Shown one piece after another: positions 1 through 8,329 of a stretch of 64,000 bases of DNA (its first letter is position 1; each line of letters begins with the position of its first letter). The translations under genes and the position numbers were made by a program. The notes beneath the pieces are model-generated. The model did no database searches, was not told the origin of the DNA, and was given only the letters and a program-made list of their open reading frames with translations. This DNA is from Trametes villosa (taxonomy: Eukaryota > Basidiomycota > Agaricomycetes > Polyporales > Polyporaceae), in NCBI GenBank assembly GCA_002964805.2, contig PUDQ02000014.1, positions 186,001 to 250,000 on the forward strand, read 5' to 3'.

Positions 1-1110
1 CTGCTTGCGACGCGGGGACGTCCTGATCTCCACGACCGGTACCGCCAGCAATCTGCCACCACGGCGCACCGCGGGCGCGGGCTGAGGCTGAGGGGCCGGA
101 ACAGGTGCGGGGTTTTCCTCAAGCTTGACCTTGGGAGGCAGCAGGTTCGTGTCGACGTTGTAGATCGCGTCCGGGCCCAGAGAGCCCTCGCGAACCCAGT
201 CGTTGACGGGCCCGCCGCGATGGATGCGCATCACCGACGGCTGCTCTTGCTGCTCTTGCTGCTCTTGAATCATGCGCGGGAACGGCGGATCCCCACGTCC
301 GTTCTCCTGGATCGTTGGGAGGCGGCTCCCCTGCCCCCGAGAAGGACCAGGCGCGCTGAAGTCGTAGTCGGCGGGAAGAGTCGGGTGGCGCACAAGAGGC
401 ATCGCGCGGTTGAAGAGCGTCGGCTCCGGGGTCGCGCGCGGGTCGACGATGACCGTCGCGTCGCTCGCCACGCTCGAGGCGTCATCGTCCGGCTCTGTGC
501 TTCCATCGCGAGACGGTGTGGCGCTGCGGCGGATGTCCTCGAGGGCGTCTTGAATGCGCTGTTCGAATATTTGCTGCCCCTGCTCTCCAGCGATGGCGAC
601 CCGCTGGCCGTCCTGGCTGAAGCTGAGACGGAGCAGCGAGTTGTCCTGCTCATGCAAGCAGTCGAACCCCCCGTCGGCATGTGGCTGGAGCTTGATGATT
701 CGGCCCCTCCTAGGCGTCTCAGCGACCGAACCCGGGTGGTAGGGCATCTCGCGCTGTGGGGTGCGGAAGCGTTCGTCGTCCCCCATCACGCTGTCGCCGT
801 CGCCGTCGATGAGCTCCGTGGCGTCGGTGGCGTCGGTGGCAGTGGAGGTGCCGGAGATGGAGGAAGAGCCGGAGGTGTAGGAGGCGTCGGAGGCATCGGA
901 GGCATCGGAGCAGTTCGAAGGAGATCTCTCGCGGCTGGGCTGCACGTTGGCTTCCTCCAGGGAGGCCTTCGACCAGTGCCAGCGCAGGTGATGTCCCTTC
1001 CCGGTGCCGGAGAGAGAGATCTCGATGATCTTCCCATCAGGATACTTGTCGAGAGCGATGAGCTCGTGGTAGGCGTAGTGCTTGTTCGCTCGGGTGTTGT
1101 AAGTATGCAT
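1..1110 (-). CDS. Uncharacterised acidic, Ser/Asp-rich protein, 3' end beyond window
   Basis: The frame is open without interruption from an ATG at 1110-1108 to the window edge: 370 codons with no stop, so the C-terminus is missing. The N-terminus (MHTYNTRANKHYAYHELIAL...) has a compact, charged, domain-like look for about 50 residues, ending near HHLRWHW. A low-complexity Ser/Asp/Thr stretch follows (SDASDASDAS, TATDATDATE), then a region with FDCLHEQDNSLLRLSFSQDGQRVAIAGEQG, here split as FDCLHEQDNSLLRLSFSQD and GQRVAIAGEQG, which could be a short beta-rich module. Near residue 310 there is a Gln/Glu run (EQQEQQEQQ) encoded by a 9-nt direct repeat at about 240-268. I do not recognise the family. 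Codon use is GC3-rich like the other genes here. The plus-strand frame across the same bases is treated as its shadow. Confidence is fair that it is a gene, low for any function. Confidence 0.65.
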   Translation of the reverse strand, partial: MHTYNTRANKHYAYHELIALDKYPDGKIIEISLSGTGKGHHLRWHWSKASLEEANVQPSRERSPSNCSDASDASDASYTSGSSSISGTSTATDATDATELIDGDGDSVMGDDERFRTPQREMPYHPGSVAETPRRGRIIKLQPHADGGFDCLHEQDNSLLRLSFSQDGQRVAIAGEQGQQIFEQRIQDALEDIRRSATPSRDGSTEPDDDASSVASDATVIVDPRATPEPTLFNRAMPLVRHPTLPADYDFSAPGPSRGQGSRLPTIQENGRGDPPFPRMIQEQQEQQEQPSVMRIHRGGPVNDWVREGSLGPDAIYNVDTNLLPPKVKLEENPAPVPAPQPQPAPAVRRGGRLLAVPVVEIRTSPRRKQ

Positions 1111-3027
1111 CTTTGGGGGTCTACGGTGCGTGGTCAGCAACGGTTGACGGAGGAGTGCAGCGCACGCACCGAGATAGACGAAGTACTCACTGGTTTGCTA
1201 ACGGTGCGGTAACGGTGGGCGTTGTCGGGGAGGTATGATGCTCCTTCCCTGCTGTCGCACGTACTCATATACTGTTTCTTCTAGCACTCTTTGTGCCATG
1301 GGGTCTAGTCGGGCCAAAGCGTTGCGCTTTGTGGTGAGAGCCTTTGTGGTAGCACGCATCAACCACGCTCAGCAGGAGTAGGGCGCTTGCCGGATATGGT
1401 ATGTCAGGCGCCCACAGTCCAAGCGCTCCTCATGTACTGACTTGACCGAGGAGGACAGGACCCACGCAGTAGAAAATACAGTTCGAGCATTCCCTACTAG
1501 CAGTGGGGCGCTCTGTGATGGTTGATGTAAAGAGTGCAGACTCTGAGGCAAGATAGGACGGTGTCTACAGTGCCAGGTTGGGTGCAAACACCCTGCCTCG
1601 TCTCAGAGGATGCCGGAGCCAGAGCCAAGCGCTCCCAGTCACTGTCAAGCAATCTTACTTGACACTATGGTCGCCTTGGATTAGCCTATCCGCCGCCTGG
1701 GTACTGCTATAGCCAGCATCCATGCTCGCGGACGTCCGTAGGGCGCCGTCGCGCGAATGTGAACCATGCGTTTCACGCATATCCCTACCCCTCTCCAAGC
1801 CCCTCCCGGCCACTCAAGCATCCGACCTCGAGGGGCCAAAGTCATCTGGGAGATCCTCCGCAGCACTGCCAAGGAGCCTCCGACGTCCAACTCCCATGCC
1901 ATGGCACACGCGGTGCGCCTTGCCATGCGACGCTTGGTACGTCGTTTGCTCCTTGCCTTGCTCTTTTCGCATACACCTAGGATCCGGCCATCCATCTCCT
2001 GCTCACCCCCATCCCTTCGACATGTAGTGCTTTGCCGCCGATCTTTGGACTCCAGTATATATAGCAGACGTCCGCCCACTTTTCCCCGTCCCCTCCCCCA
2101 CCTGCTTCCTCCCGCTTCCCTGTCCGTTCCCGTGTATGTGCACTTCTCTGGACACCACAACCCCTCGTAGTGATAGTACTTTCAAATATATAGACCACAG
2201 TGTCATGTTACTTAGATTTTCTTGCGATTCCACCATACTCCTGCCTGCAGAGCGCGAAGTGTCGCTGACAGCTTGGCATGCAGGTGGTTCGCGATGCTCT
2301 GGAATAGCCTGTCACTTCCTCGCTGGATGGCAATTTGGCGGTGACGGACCGGTCCCCCTGCACGATGCCTCGTCTTCCGGGCACACTGCGGGGAGTGCCA
2401 CCCGTCCCAGGTATACATGCACGCTGCTCAGTGATCTACTACATGGCCATGGCATTCGAGGTTCTCGAGCTGGCCGAGCTCATCGTCACAGGTCAAACAG
2501 ACGCAACAACAGGGCCTCGGCCGTGTCGGCGCTGCCCACTGGCCACGGCGGCATGGCGCGCGACTGGGAACCCAGCCCACTATGTCACCCTCCCTAAACA
2601 CTGGCAGTCAAGCTCGCGGCTTGGTCGACCATCTTCCTGCTCTCTGTCGGCGTTGCGGAACCGCAAATCCTCGCGCTGTGCTCTATGGTCTGTCGCGACG
2701 GCGCCGGACAGCGTCCGGAGCACCTACCCCACCCACGTTGCCGGTCTCCCGGCATCGCAGGCTATAGGGCAGGCGTTGCAGCGATGCTGCAGACCAAAGG
2801 CCTTTGCTGGTGTCTGGGGTATGCCGCGAGTGTCCCAAAGGAGGCAACCCGGCTGGGAGGTCGGTCCGCGGGGGGCAGGTCCGTTAGGCGCTAGCATCAA
2901 AACTCGGCGATCCTCCGCGCTTGTCTCTCTCACTCACGCTCCTCCGACCGCCATCATCCACTCTCACCCCAGCCTCCCTCATACCCACCCGATCTCACCT
3001 CACCCCTCGTACACCACATATTATAAC
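1111..3027. other. Intergenic region, no gene supported
   Basis: Several overlapping frames are open on both strands around 1680-2900, but none has domain-like composition or a coherent exon chain. A TATA box followed by a pyrimidine tract lies near 2056. The last ~120 bases before 3028 are CT-rich, as expected for the leader of the downstream gene. Confidence 0.5.
2056..2064 (+). promoter_or_regulatory. TATA box (TATATATAG) with downstream CT tract
   Basis: TATATATAG is followed about 20-80 bases later by a long C/T-rich tract, the usual core-promoter layout in fungi. The first downstream ATG is at 2136 and opens a 153-codon frame with no recognisable features. The transcript, if any, is unknown. 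Confidence 0.35.
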
Positions 3028-3327
3028 ATGGCTGCCAACCAGCAACCCGTCGCTGTTCAGGTCGCGGCCAACGACCCCACGTTCGAGGATGAGAACAACG
3101 AGAACATCCCTCCCTCCCCACGTCCAGTTACCACCACTGCGTCGACGTTCGCTCGCCCTACTCTCGGTGCCCACAACGGACCTCTGGGCGCAGTTCCCCG
3201 GCGCCAGCCGCTCAGTGACCTGCCGTGCCCTGACATGGTGACGGACTGGCCCTTCCGAGGGCCTCAGCGCGCGATGGAACGCGCCTTCGTCACCGAGAAC
3301 GATGAGCTCGTGTTTGGCTCGTTCTAA
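3028..3327 (+). CDS. Small uncharacterised protein (99 aa) with ENNENI motif and D-box-like segment
   Basis: Single open frame from ATG 3028 (context ATAACATGG) to TAA 3325-3327. The ATG was chosen because a CT-rich leader and TATTATAA precede it, and the longer frame upstream has untranslated-leader composition. The protein is acidic at first (EDENNENIPPSP) and disordered-looking. It carries a segment RRQPLSDL that fits the RxxL core of anaphase-promoting-complex destruction boxes, and ends in a hydrophobic/acidic tail (ENDELVFGSF). The ENxENI element recurs in the small protein at 16690. After the stop, GTAGGTGT at 3347 and CGCAG at 3400 with a CTGAC branch between them look like a 54-nt 3'-UTR intron. 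No known family is recognised; the degron reading is inference from short motifs. Confidence 0.6.
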   Translation: MAANQQPVAVQVAANDPTFEDENNENIPPSPRPVTTTASTFARPTLGAHNGPLGAVPRRQPLSDLPCPDMVTDWPFRGPQRAMERAFVTENDELVFGSF

Positions 3328-5445
3328 CGCGTCACCCGCATATACAGTAGGTGTCTACGCTTCTCCCCGGTGTTCTGTGCGGGACTGACGCGAATCGCAG
3401 CCCCCAACGACCACCTCACGACTGCGCCCGACGTTGGGCGCCATGACCGCCACGACCTCGCGGCCTTACATTATTTGATATCTGTACTCGTATATAGTTG
3501 TAGACCCATCCCGTGCTCCCATCGCTACCACGTAGTAGCTATACGCTAGTTCTCGTTGCTCTCCCCCCACATCGCTCTGTATCATATACCCCACCCCCCA
3601 CCGCCGGGCGTCGCCTAGTACTGTGCGTCCCGAGCGTCACCACGTCCCTGTTGTGTGCATGTATGCTATCGAATCGCTCGCTGTCGATCGATCACTCTGA
3701 AACATTTGCTTCTCACGTGTGTGCTATTGTTCTTCTTATGGCCTGTCTCCTGCGCAAGCTCGTTACCGCGACTGTGTCGGCGCAGAGGCATACAGGCTGC
3801 GACTAAAATGCCAACACCGAAACACATCATGCTTCTGTAATCCATCGACCTTTCGCCTTCTCATGGCAGCACGGGCAAGTTATAGTCGAGCTGTGCAATG
3901 TATACGACTGGGCCCGGGGTATACGGCACAAGGTATATTACAAACGAGGTATCCAAGGGGACCTAGGGATAGGATGTAACTGGCACAGATCAAACAGGCG
4001 AAGAGTACGCGGAGTGAATACTAAGTAGTAGAGCGGCAGGTCAAAAGATGTCGAAACGGCGGACACATAACCCGCTGGGTGAAAATATAAAACGGCGGAG
4101 GATTGAGAACGGTGACAGGTGTGAAGGTGGTTGCTTAGCCTTAACAGTGAGCGGATGGTGCCTCCAGCTGTGCGGGCTGCGCTACCAGTCGGCGAGGTCG
4201 GGGTGCTGCGCTAAACGTGCTGGTGGAGTCTGGTGGGTGCCACCCACCCTCTCGACGCTCCCTGATTTCTACAACGCTCTCTCGCGGCTTATCGTGGTCT
4301 TCCCTTCGGGATAGGACTGCATGCGAGGATCAGTTAGACGGCGGGAATCACACTATACTCGAGTCAAGGCTACACTCTCTGATTTTGAAACCCCACAGCC
4401 GCCCATGGGTTTGCGGCGCGGGATCGATTGTTCGGAGGTTCTCCCGATGGGACCTCACGTTCTTTGTGTTCAAAGACAGCACTCGCTTCGCTGAGGCAGA
4501 AGTCCCCCCAAGTTACCGCAGAAGGAGTCGGTACGCAGGTATGGGATGCGACCTCTAGACTTCTACCGGGCGCGCGGCAGACGAGCAGCATTGATGGAAG
4601 ACGGCGCGAGGATACATAAACTCGCGATGTCCCAAATGGCGAGCCAACAATACAAAACCAAGGCACCTCCATTCTGCGCAGCACTAGTATTCACAGTACC
4701 ATTACAGCGCGAGGGACGGAGTGCGTAGATCTTCAGCGATGTCAGCGTGCTCCTCGCTCCGGCAACGTTCAGAGATTCGGCTGGCGGGCTACTCGTAGAA
4801 AAAAGATTAGCGAACCAGACGGTCGATAGCCGCATCCAGTTCAGTGTTAGCACCATTATAATGGCAGATGTGTGGGTTGATACTGACCGAATGTACCCAA
4901 AACTCGGCCTTGGTCTTGAACAACTTGAACACTACGAAAAACGAGTACTTAGTCTTCCGAGGAAAGCAACCAGCCTGGGCGCAGACATTTGTCGAACTAC
5001 TATCGGAGCTGCTGGAAAGAGCGGCGAATGAAAATTCACGGGGAGCATGAGTGTTGAGGTCAAGATACCCCAATCTCTGAGTGAACTCGATGAAGGTGAA
5101 CAAGAACGCGCCTTGGGCGGCTTGCGATCGGCGGTACTATCATCTCGTTTTGGCAGGTGTCGTGGATCGCCCTTCGGCTCCGCGAGCTTCTAGTGACGGG
5201 CACTGCTTCTACCACAGGCGGACCAGGGCGGACCGCGGCTGTGTTACAGCGAGCTGGGTGCCAGTAGTAGCAGGCACTCAGCTGAGATCTTCGTCATTTA
5301 CTCTCATAGCACCAACCTATAGTTCTGAAAGGGCTAGATCCTGCCAGGACGGGCCACCCTTGCGCCGCAGACTCCAAATTTCAGCAGGGTTGACTCTGCT
5401 GAATTCTTGCACGATTATAGCTATCTGGCCGCAAGGTTTGACAAG
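3328..5445. other. Intergenic region between small-protein gene and tRNA-Asp
   Basis: It holds the probable 3' UTR of the preceding gene (candidate UTR intron 3347-3400). Beyond that, only short frames without protein-like composition are open. Base composition drops toward AT from about 3450. I see no gene. Confidence 0.5.
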
Positions 5446-5528
5446 TCTCTGTTAGTATATCGGTTAGTACACGCGCCTGTCATTCACAACGACCGCGCGA
5501 AAGCGGGGTTCGACTCCCCGACAGAGAG
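5446..5528 (+). tRNA. tRNA-Asp (anticodon GTC) with 11-nt intron
   Basis: The cloverleaf can be drawn by hand. The acceptor stem TCTCTGT/ACAGAGA pairs in all 7 positions. The D arm has stem GTAT/GTAC around a GG-containing loop. The anticodon stem CGCGC/GCGCG pairs fully. The T arm is CGGGG-TTCGACT-CCCCG. The discriminator is G (5528), the Asp identity base. The anticodon loop reads CTGTCA, with GTC at 5479-5481. Eleven extra bases (5483-5493) follow position 37, the canonical eukaryotic tRNA intron site. Removing them restores a 7-nt loop and a mature tRNA closely matching typical fungal tRNA-Asp. The internal A box lies in the D arm and the B box (GGTTCGACT) in the T arm. A T-run terminator follows directly. 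Confidence 0.93.
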
Positions 5529-5533
5529 TTTTT
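5529..5533 (+). terminator. RNA polymerase III terminator
   Basis: Five T residues immediately follow the discriminator base of the tRNA-Asp gene, the standard Pol III stop signal. Confidence 0.85.
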
Positions 5534-5877
5534 GGCGTCGTGCGTTCTCGTACGATATCAGGGACGTTCGCTTCCCCAAAATCTGATCGCTGTGACAGCG
5601 CGGAATCATTGATCATTTGTGAACCGTTCCTTCGACCGCGCTCTGCAACCTGGTTGACGAACTCAGCATCATCCAACCTCGAACAGCCTGAGCTCGGGGA
5701 GGTGCGGCTGAGAAAATCCGGCCGTTTTTCGTTTTTGCAATGCGCGAATACTTTTAGGGAGCCGCAACACTAGCTCATTTCGATCTCGAGGATTTCAGAG
5801 GCCACGCTGTGCTCGATGGGAGAGCAATGCAAGTTTCATGCGTACGTCCTTTTTGAGTCGGCCAAGATCTTATAACT

Positions 5878-6450
5878 CTCCGACTTGCCAGAGCAAATTT
5901 GCTCGTACGGTGACACATTCGATACGACCCTGTACGAGCAAATTTACTCCATCATGGCGGGCACCGTCGTCGCCAACTGCCACGTCGCGCATGCTATGAA
6001 GGCTCCTAGGCTGGATCGGTAAATTGTGTGATAAAGTCAGGGAGGACGCTGGACACTTACCGAGGTTCGTATTGGACAGGGTTTTGTTGGCGTTCTCCGA
6101 GCCCAGTCGGGATGAGGCCTCGCAAACATCTACGGGCTCTGTCGGTTTGACATGCTCTGGAAAGCTCACCGGGACGGCGCCATCTACGCGGGCGATCGCT
6201 GGGCCCCAGCCTGTATGGCGGTGGTCCTTGCAAAGCAGTGGACGGCCTGTTCGACTACCTTATAGTGGTGGTGGGACGTCCTTTGGGAAAACGAGCAATA
6301 ATTCATGCCCTGCCCGCGGTGACGTGCCTTCGCGATCTAGATATCCTGTGGGTGATGTGGACTGATAGTGTTTTGACTTTCAGGGTTTTGGCCTGCTTCC
6401 TTTCTCGCTGAGGTCGCTATTGCTCGCCAGGAAAGGCAACTCGACACAAT
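5878..6450 (+). pseudogene. Decayed protein-coding relic
   Basis: Protein-like fragments are visible in shifting frames and separated by stops. One around 5881-6018 reads ...GDTFDTTLYEQIYSIM then AGTVVANCHVAHAMKAP and ends at a stop. Another around 6121-6250 reads LCRFDMLWKAHRDGAIYAGD then RWAPACMAVVLAKQW. A third near 6390-6450 reads GFWPASFLAEVAIARQE. Intron-like borders (GTAAAT near 6018, TTTCAG near 6380) lie between pieces, so this resembles a multi-exon gene that has lost its frame. I cannot name the family. It lies downstream of the tRNA; no long terminal repeat or transposase is seen. The alternative is chance open frames, but the residue composition argues against that. Confidence 0.35.
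5891..5949. repeat. Paired palindromes forming an 18-bp inverted repeat
   Basis: The left arm 5891-5908 and right arm 5932-5949 are complementary at 17 of 18 positions across a 23-nt spacer. The left copy contains a perfect 14-bp palindrome (GAGCAAATTTGCTC) and the right copy is the same with one change. They are 41 nt apart and lie inside the relic. Confidence 0.75.
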
Positions 6451-6885
6451 AGCATCACTCGTGACAGAACATCGCGGTCTAAGCTATCCCCGACACTCCG
6501 GACTGAGACGCATCCCAAGAATCCGGCCCATCCGTCTATCCTCTAGTACCCGGTCGCTGCGCCAGAACATCCCAACCATTGCGCCTAAACAGCGAAAGGA
6601 CCAGGACGACAGCGTGTACTGGGGCCCACGCCGCCAACGTGCTGCACGACTCGCTGAACGGAGCGCGGAATATCAGCCAGCATCAAGATTAAAGACCACC
6701 CCGCAGCAGCGGATCAGTCTACGCCGTGCCTGCCACTCCCTTGCGTTTGCACGCCTCGCGCGCAAACAAAGGCCTTGCAGCACTATCCAGACCAACCCTG
6801 ACAGTCTGCTCTGGATACCCTCGCTTATAGCGCGCGTCGCTGATTGGCCTGGCTAATTCACACCTCCTGCTCGCCGCTTGTGCAG

Positions 6886-6894
6886 CCATAAAAG
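6886..6894 (+). promoter_or_regulatory. TATA-like element (CCATAAAAG)
   Basis: This is the only good TATA-like match upstream of the gene at 7096. It is followed by a C-rich leader, consistent with the core promoter of that gene. Confidence 0.4.
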
Positions 6895-6997
6895 TCGGCC
6901 AGACCTGTCATCCCCGCCCTCTCCCCTACCACGACCTCCGCCCTCACCTCCGCCGCACTCCCATCCACGGCTCCCGTATCACTACTGCCGCAGGCAA

Positions 6998-7088
6998 TCT
7001 CACCATCACCACCCTCACCCTCACCCTCACCCTCACCACTCTCACCATCACCACCCTCACCCTCACCACCACCAACCTCACCACTACC
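6998..7088 (+). repeat. C-rich (CACCCT/CACCAT)n leader repeat, G4-capable on the minus strand
   Basis: Irregular hexamer repeats of CTCACC/CACCCT type run up to the start codon at 7096. At about 7011-7040 the minus strand reads GGG runs spaced by TGA four times over, a textbook intramolecular G-quadruplex pattern. It probably lies in the 5' UTR. Confidence 0.75.
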
Positions 7089-7095
7089 CCCAGCC

Positions 7096-7698
7096 ATGGC
7101 GACGACAATGTCCAACAGGGAAATTAAAGCGTACAACGCGGCCCTCCAAAGTATTCCCTACAAGCATCGGCGCAAGCTGCTTCTCGAGGAACCCCACCTC
7201 CCCCCTCGTTTCATGAGGATGCTCGACAATATGGAATCGGAGCCGACCAGTGCTGCTTTGGAGTCGGAGCCGACCAGTGCTGCTTTGGAGTCGGAACCGA
7301 CCAGTGCTGCTTTGGAGTCGGAGCCGAGCCGTCTGACCATCAGGGTCCCATCCATGAAGGACCGGATATCCTCTCTGAAATCCCAAGTCGTTGAGCTTCG
7401 GGCGCAGTGCCGTCGTCCGGAGAACCAGCACGCGGGTACCGTAGGGAAGGGTACGAGGACGAGGAAGACGGGGAAGCGGCGCGCTGCTGGGCGCAGCGCG
7501 AATCAGAGTGCGACGTCGCCGAAGAAGAGGCCCGCACCCGCGCGCGCGACGCGTTCGAACGCCAGGCGGACGGCGAAGGACAGCACCCTCGGTGACCGTC
7601 GCAGGACGGATATCCAGAGGGCCGCCAATGCGCGGAGCAGGCCGACTGTGGCCTCCCCCGCGAGGAGGACAAGGAGCTCTGGAAGCCGGCGGCGGTGA
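7096..7698 (+). CDS. Uncharacterised basic protein (200 aa) with ESEPTSAAL tandem repeat
   Basis: Single open frame from ATG 7096 (CAGCCATGGCG, good context) to TGA 7696-7698. Residues 1-45 are charged and helical-looking (REIKAYNAALQSIPYKHRRK). Residues 47-73 are three perfect copies of ESEPTSAAL plus a partial fourth. A short helix with heptad-like spacing follows (MKDRISSLKSQVVELRAQ, about 85-102). From about residue 110 to the end it is Lys/Arg/Ala/Ser-rich with several nuclear-localisation-like clusters (SPKKRPAPARATR, RRTRSSGSRRR). Such composition suggests a nuclear, nucleic-acid-associated protein, but this is inference and no family is recognised. The 27-nt repeat may vary in copy number between strains. 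Confidence 0.65.
   Translation: MATTMSNREIKAYNAALQSIPYKHRRKLLLEEPHLPPRFMRMLDNMESEPTSAALESEPTSAALESEPTSAALESEPSRLTIRVPSMKDRISSLKSQVVELRAQCRRPENQHAGTVGKGTRTRKTGKRRAAGRSANQSATSPKKRPAPARATRSNARRTAKDSTLGDRRRTDIQRAANARSRPTVASPARRTRSSGSRRR
7234..7314 (+). repeat. 27-bp minisatellite, three in-frame units
   Basis: Units lie at 7234-7260, 7261-7287 and 7288-7314, differing at one or two bases each, with a partial unit after 7315. The period is a multiple of three, so copy-number change keeps the reading frame of the host gene. Confidence 0.9.
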
Positions 7699-8329
7699 CA
7701 GCTCCGCCAAGCAGCGTTGGACCATGCATATGTACGATAGGGGCGAAGAAGTAGCGGAGGGCTGAAGCGCACTTATTGCTGTACTCGTTATTTGGCTGTT
7801 TTCACGTGTTCTTATGTACTTTTTGACTTGGAAATTGCGCACTTTGTGCTGTTCATCGCGCCGAGCGTCGACTCTGACGCGCCCTCGGGCCACAACGCGA
7901 CGCGTGTATCAGCCACGTGATCGTGAAGGCAGTGGCCTCATGCTGGCTTTGCACGCATCCTGAGCCCTGGCAACCTCCTGGGCCCGGGGACATCTCGATG
8001 TACCTGCCTTTCTTTCGCAAGTACTCAGACATACGCATGCGAGAGACCCTCGCGTGAGCAAGGCCTGCGGTAGATACTGACACTATCACTTGCGGGTAAG
8101 CGTGGGGCTCGTGCAGGAAATCAATGTAGTTAACGAGTGAGGTTGATACAGACACAACATGGCTACTGGAGATAGAGCGCAAGAAATGAGTGCTGATGTA
8201 TATGTACACATGAACTTCAAAGAGCGGAGAGTAGTGGGGTCAAGGTCGTGGTTTGCGTGATCGTAGGGGGTCGCGTAGGCGAATGCGACAACGGATAAGA
8301 TGCGGGTCAGATGTAGGAGGTTGCGAGAA
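7699..8329. other. Convergent 3' intergenic region
   Basis: Lies between the 3' ends of the basic-protein gene (+) and DCP1 (-). Only short frames are open; presumably 3' UTRs and terminators. No further feature seen. Confidence 0.5.

Noticed and set aside
220..1212. Plus-strand ORF of 330 aa
   Set aside because: Antisense to the minus-strand gene reaching the left edge; Val/Gly/Arg-rich shadow composition.
1681..2160. 159-aa minus-strand ORF upstream of the small-protein gene
   Set aside because: Antisense to a promoter-like TATA and pyrimidine tract; Arg/Gly-rich low-information composition.
2335..3027. In-frame upstream extension of the 99-aa protein
   Set aside because: The extension contains the CT-rich leader and TATTATAA just before ATG 3028, and its residues have no protein-like order.
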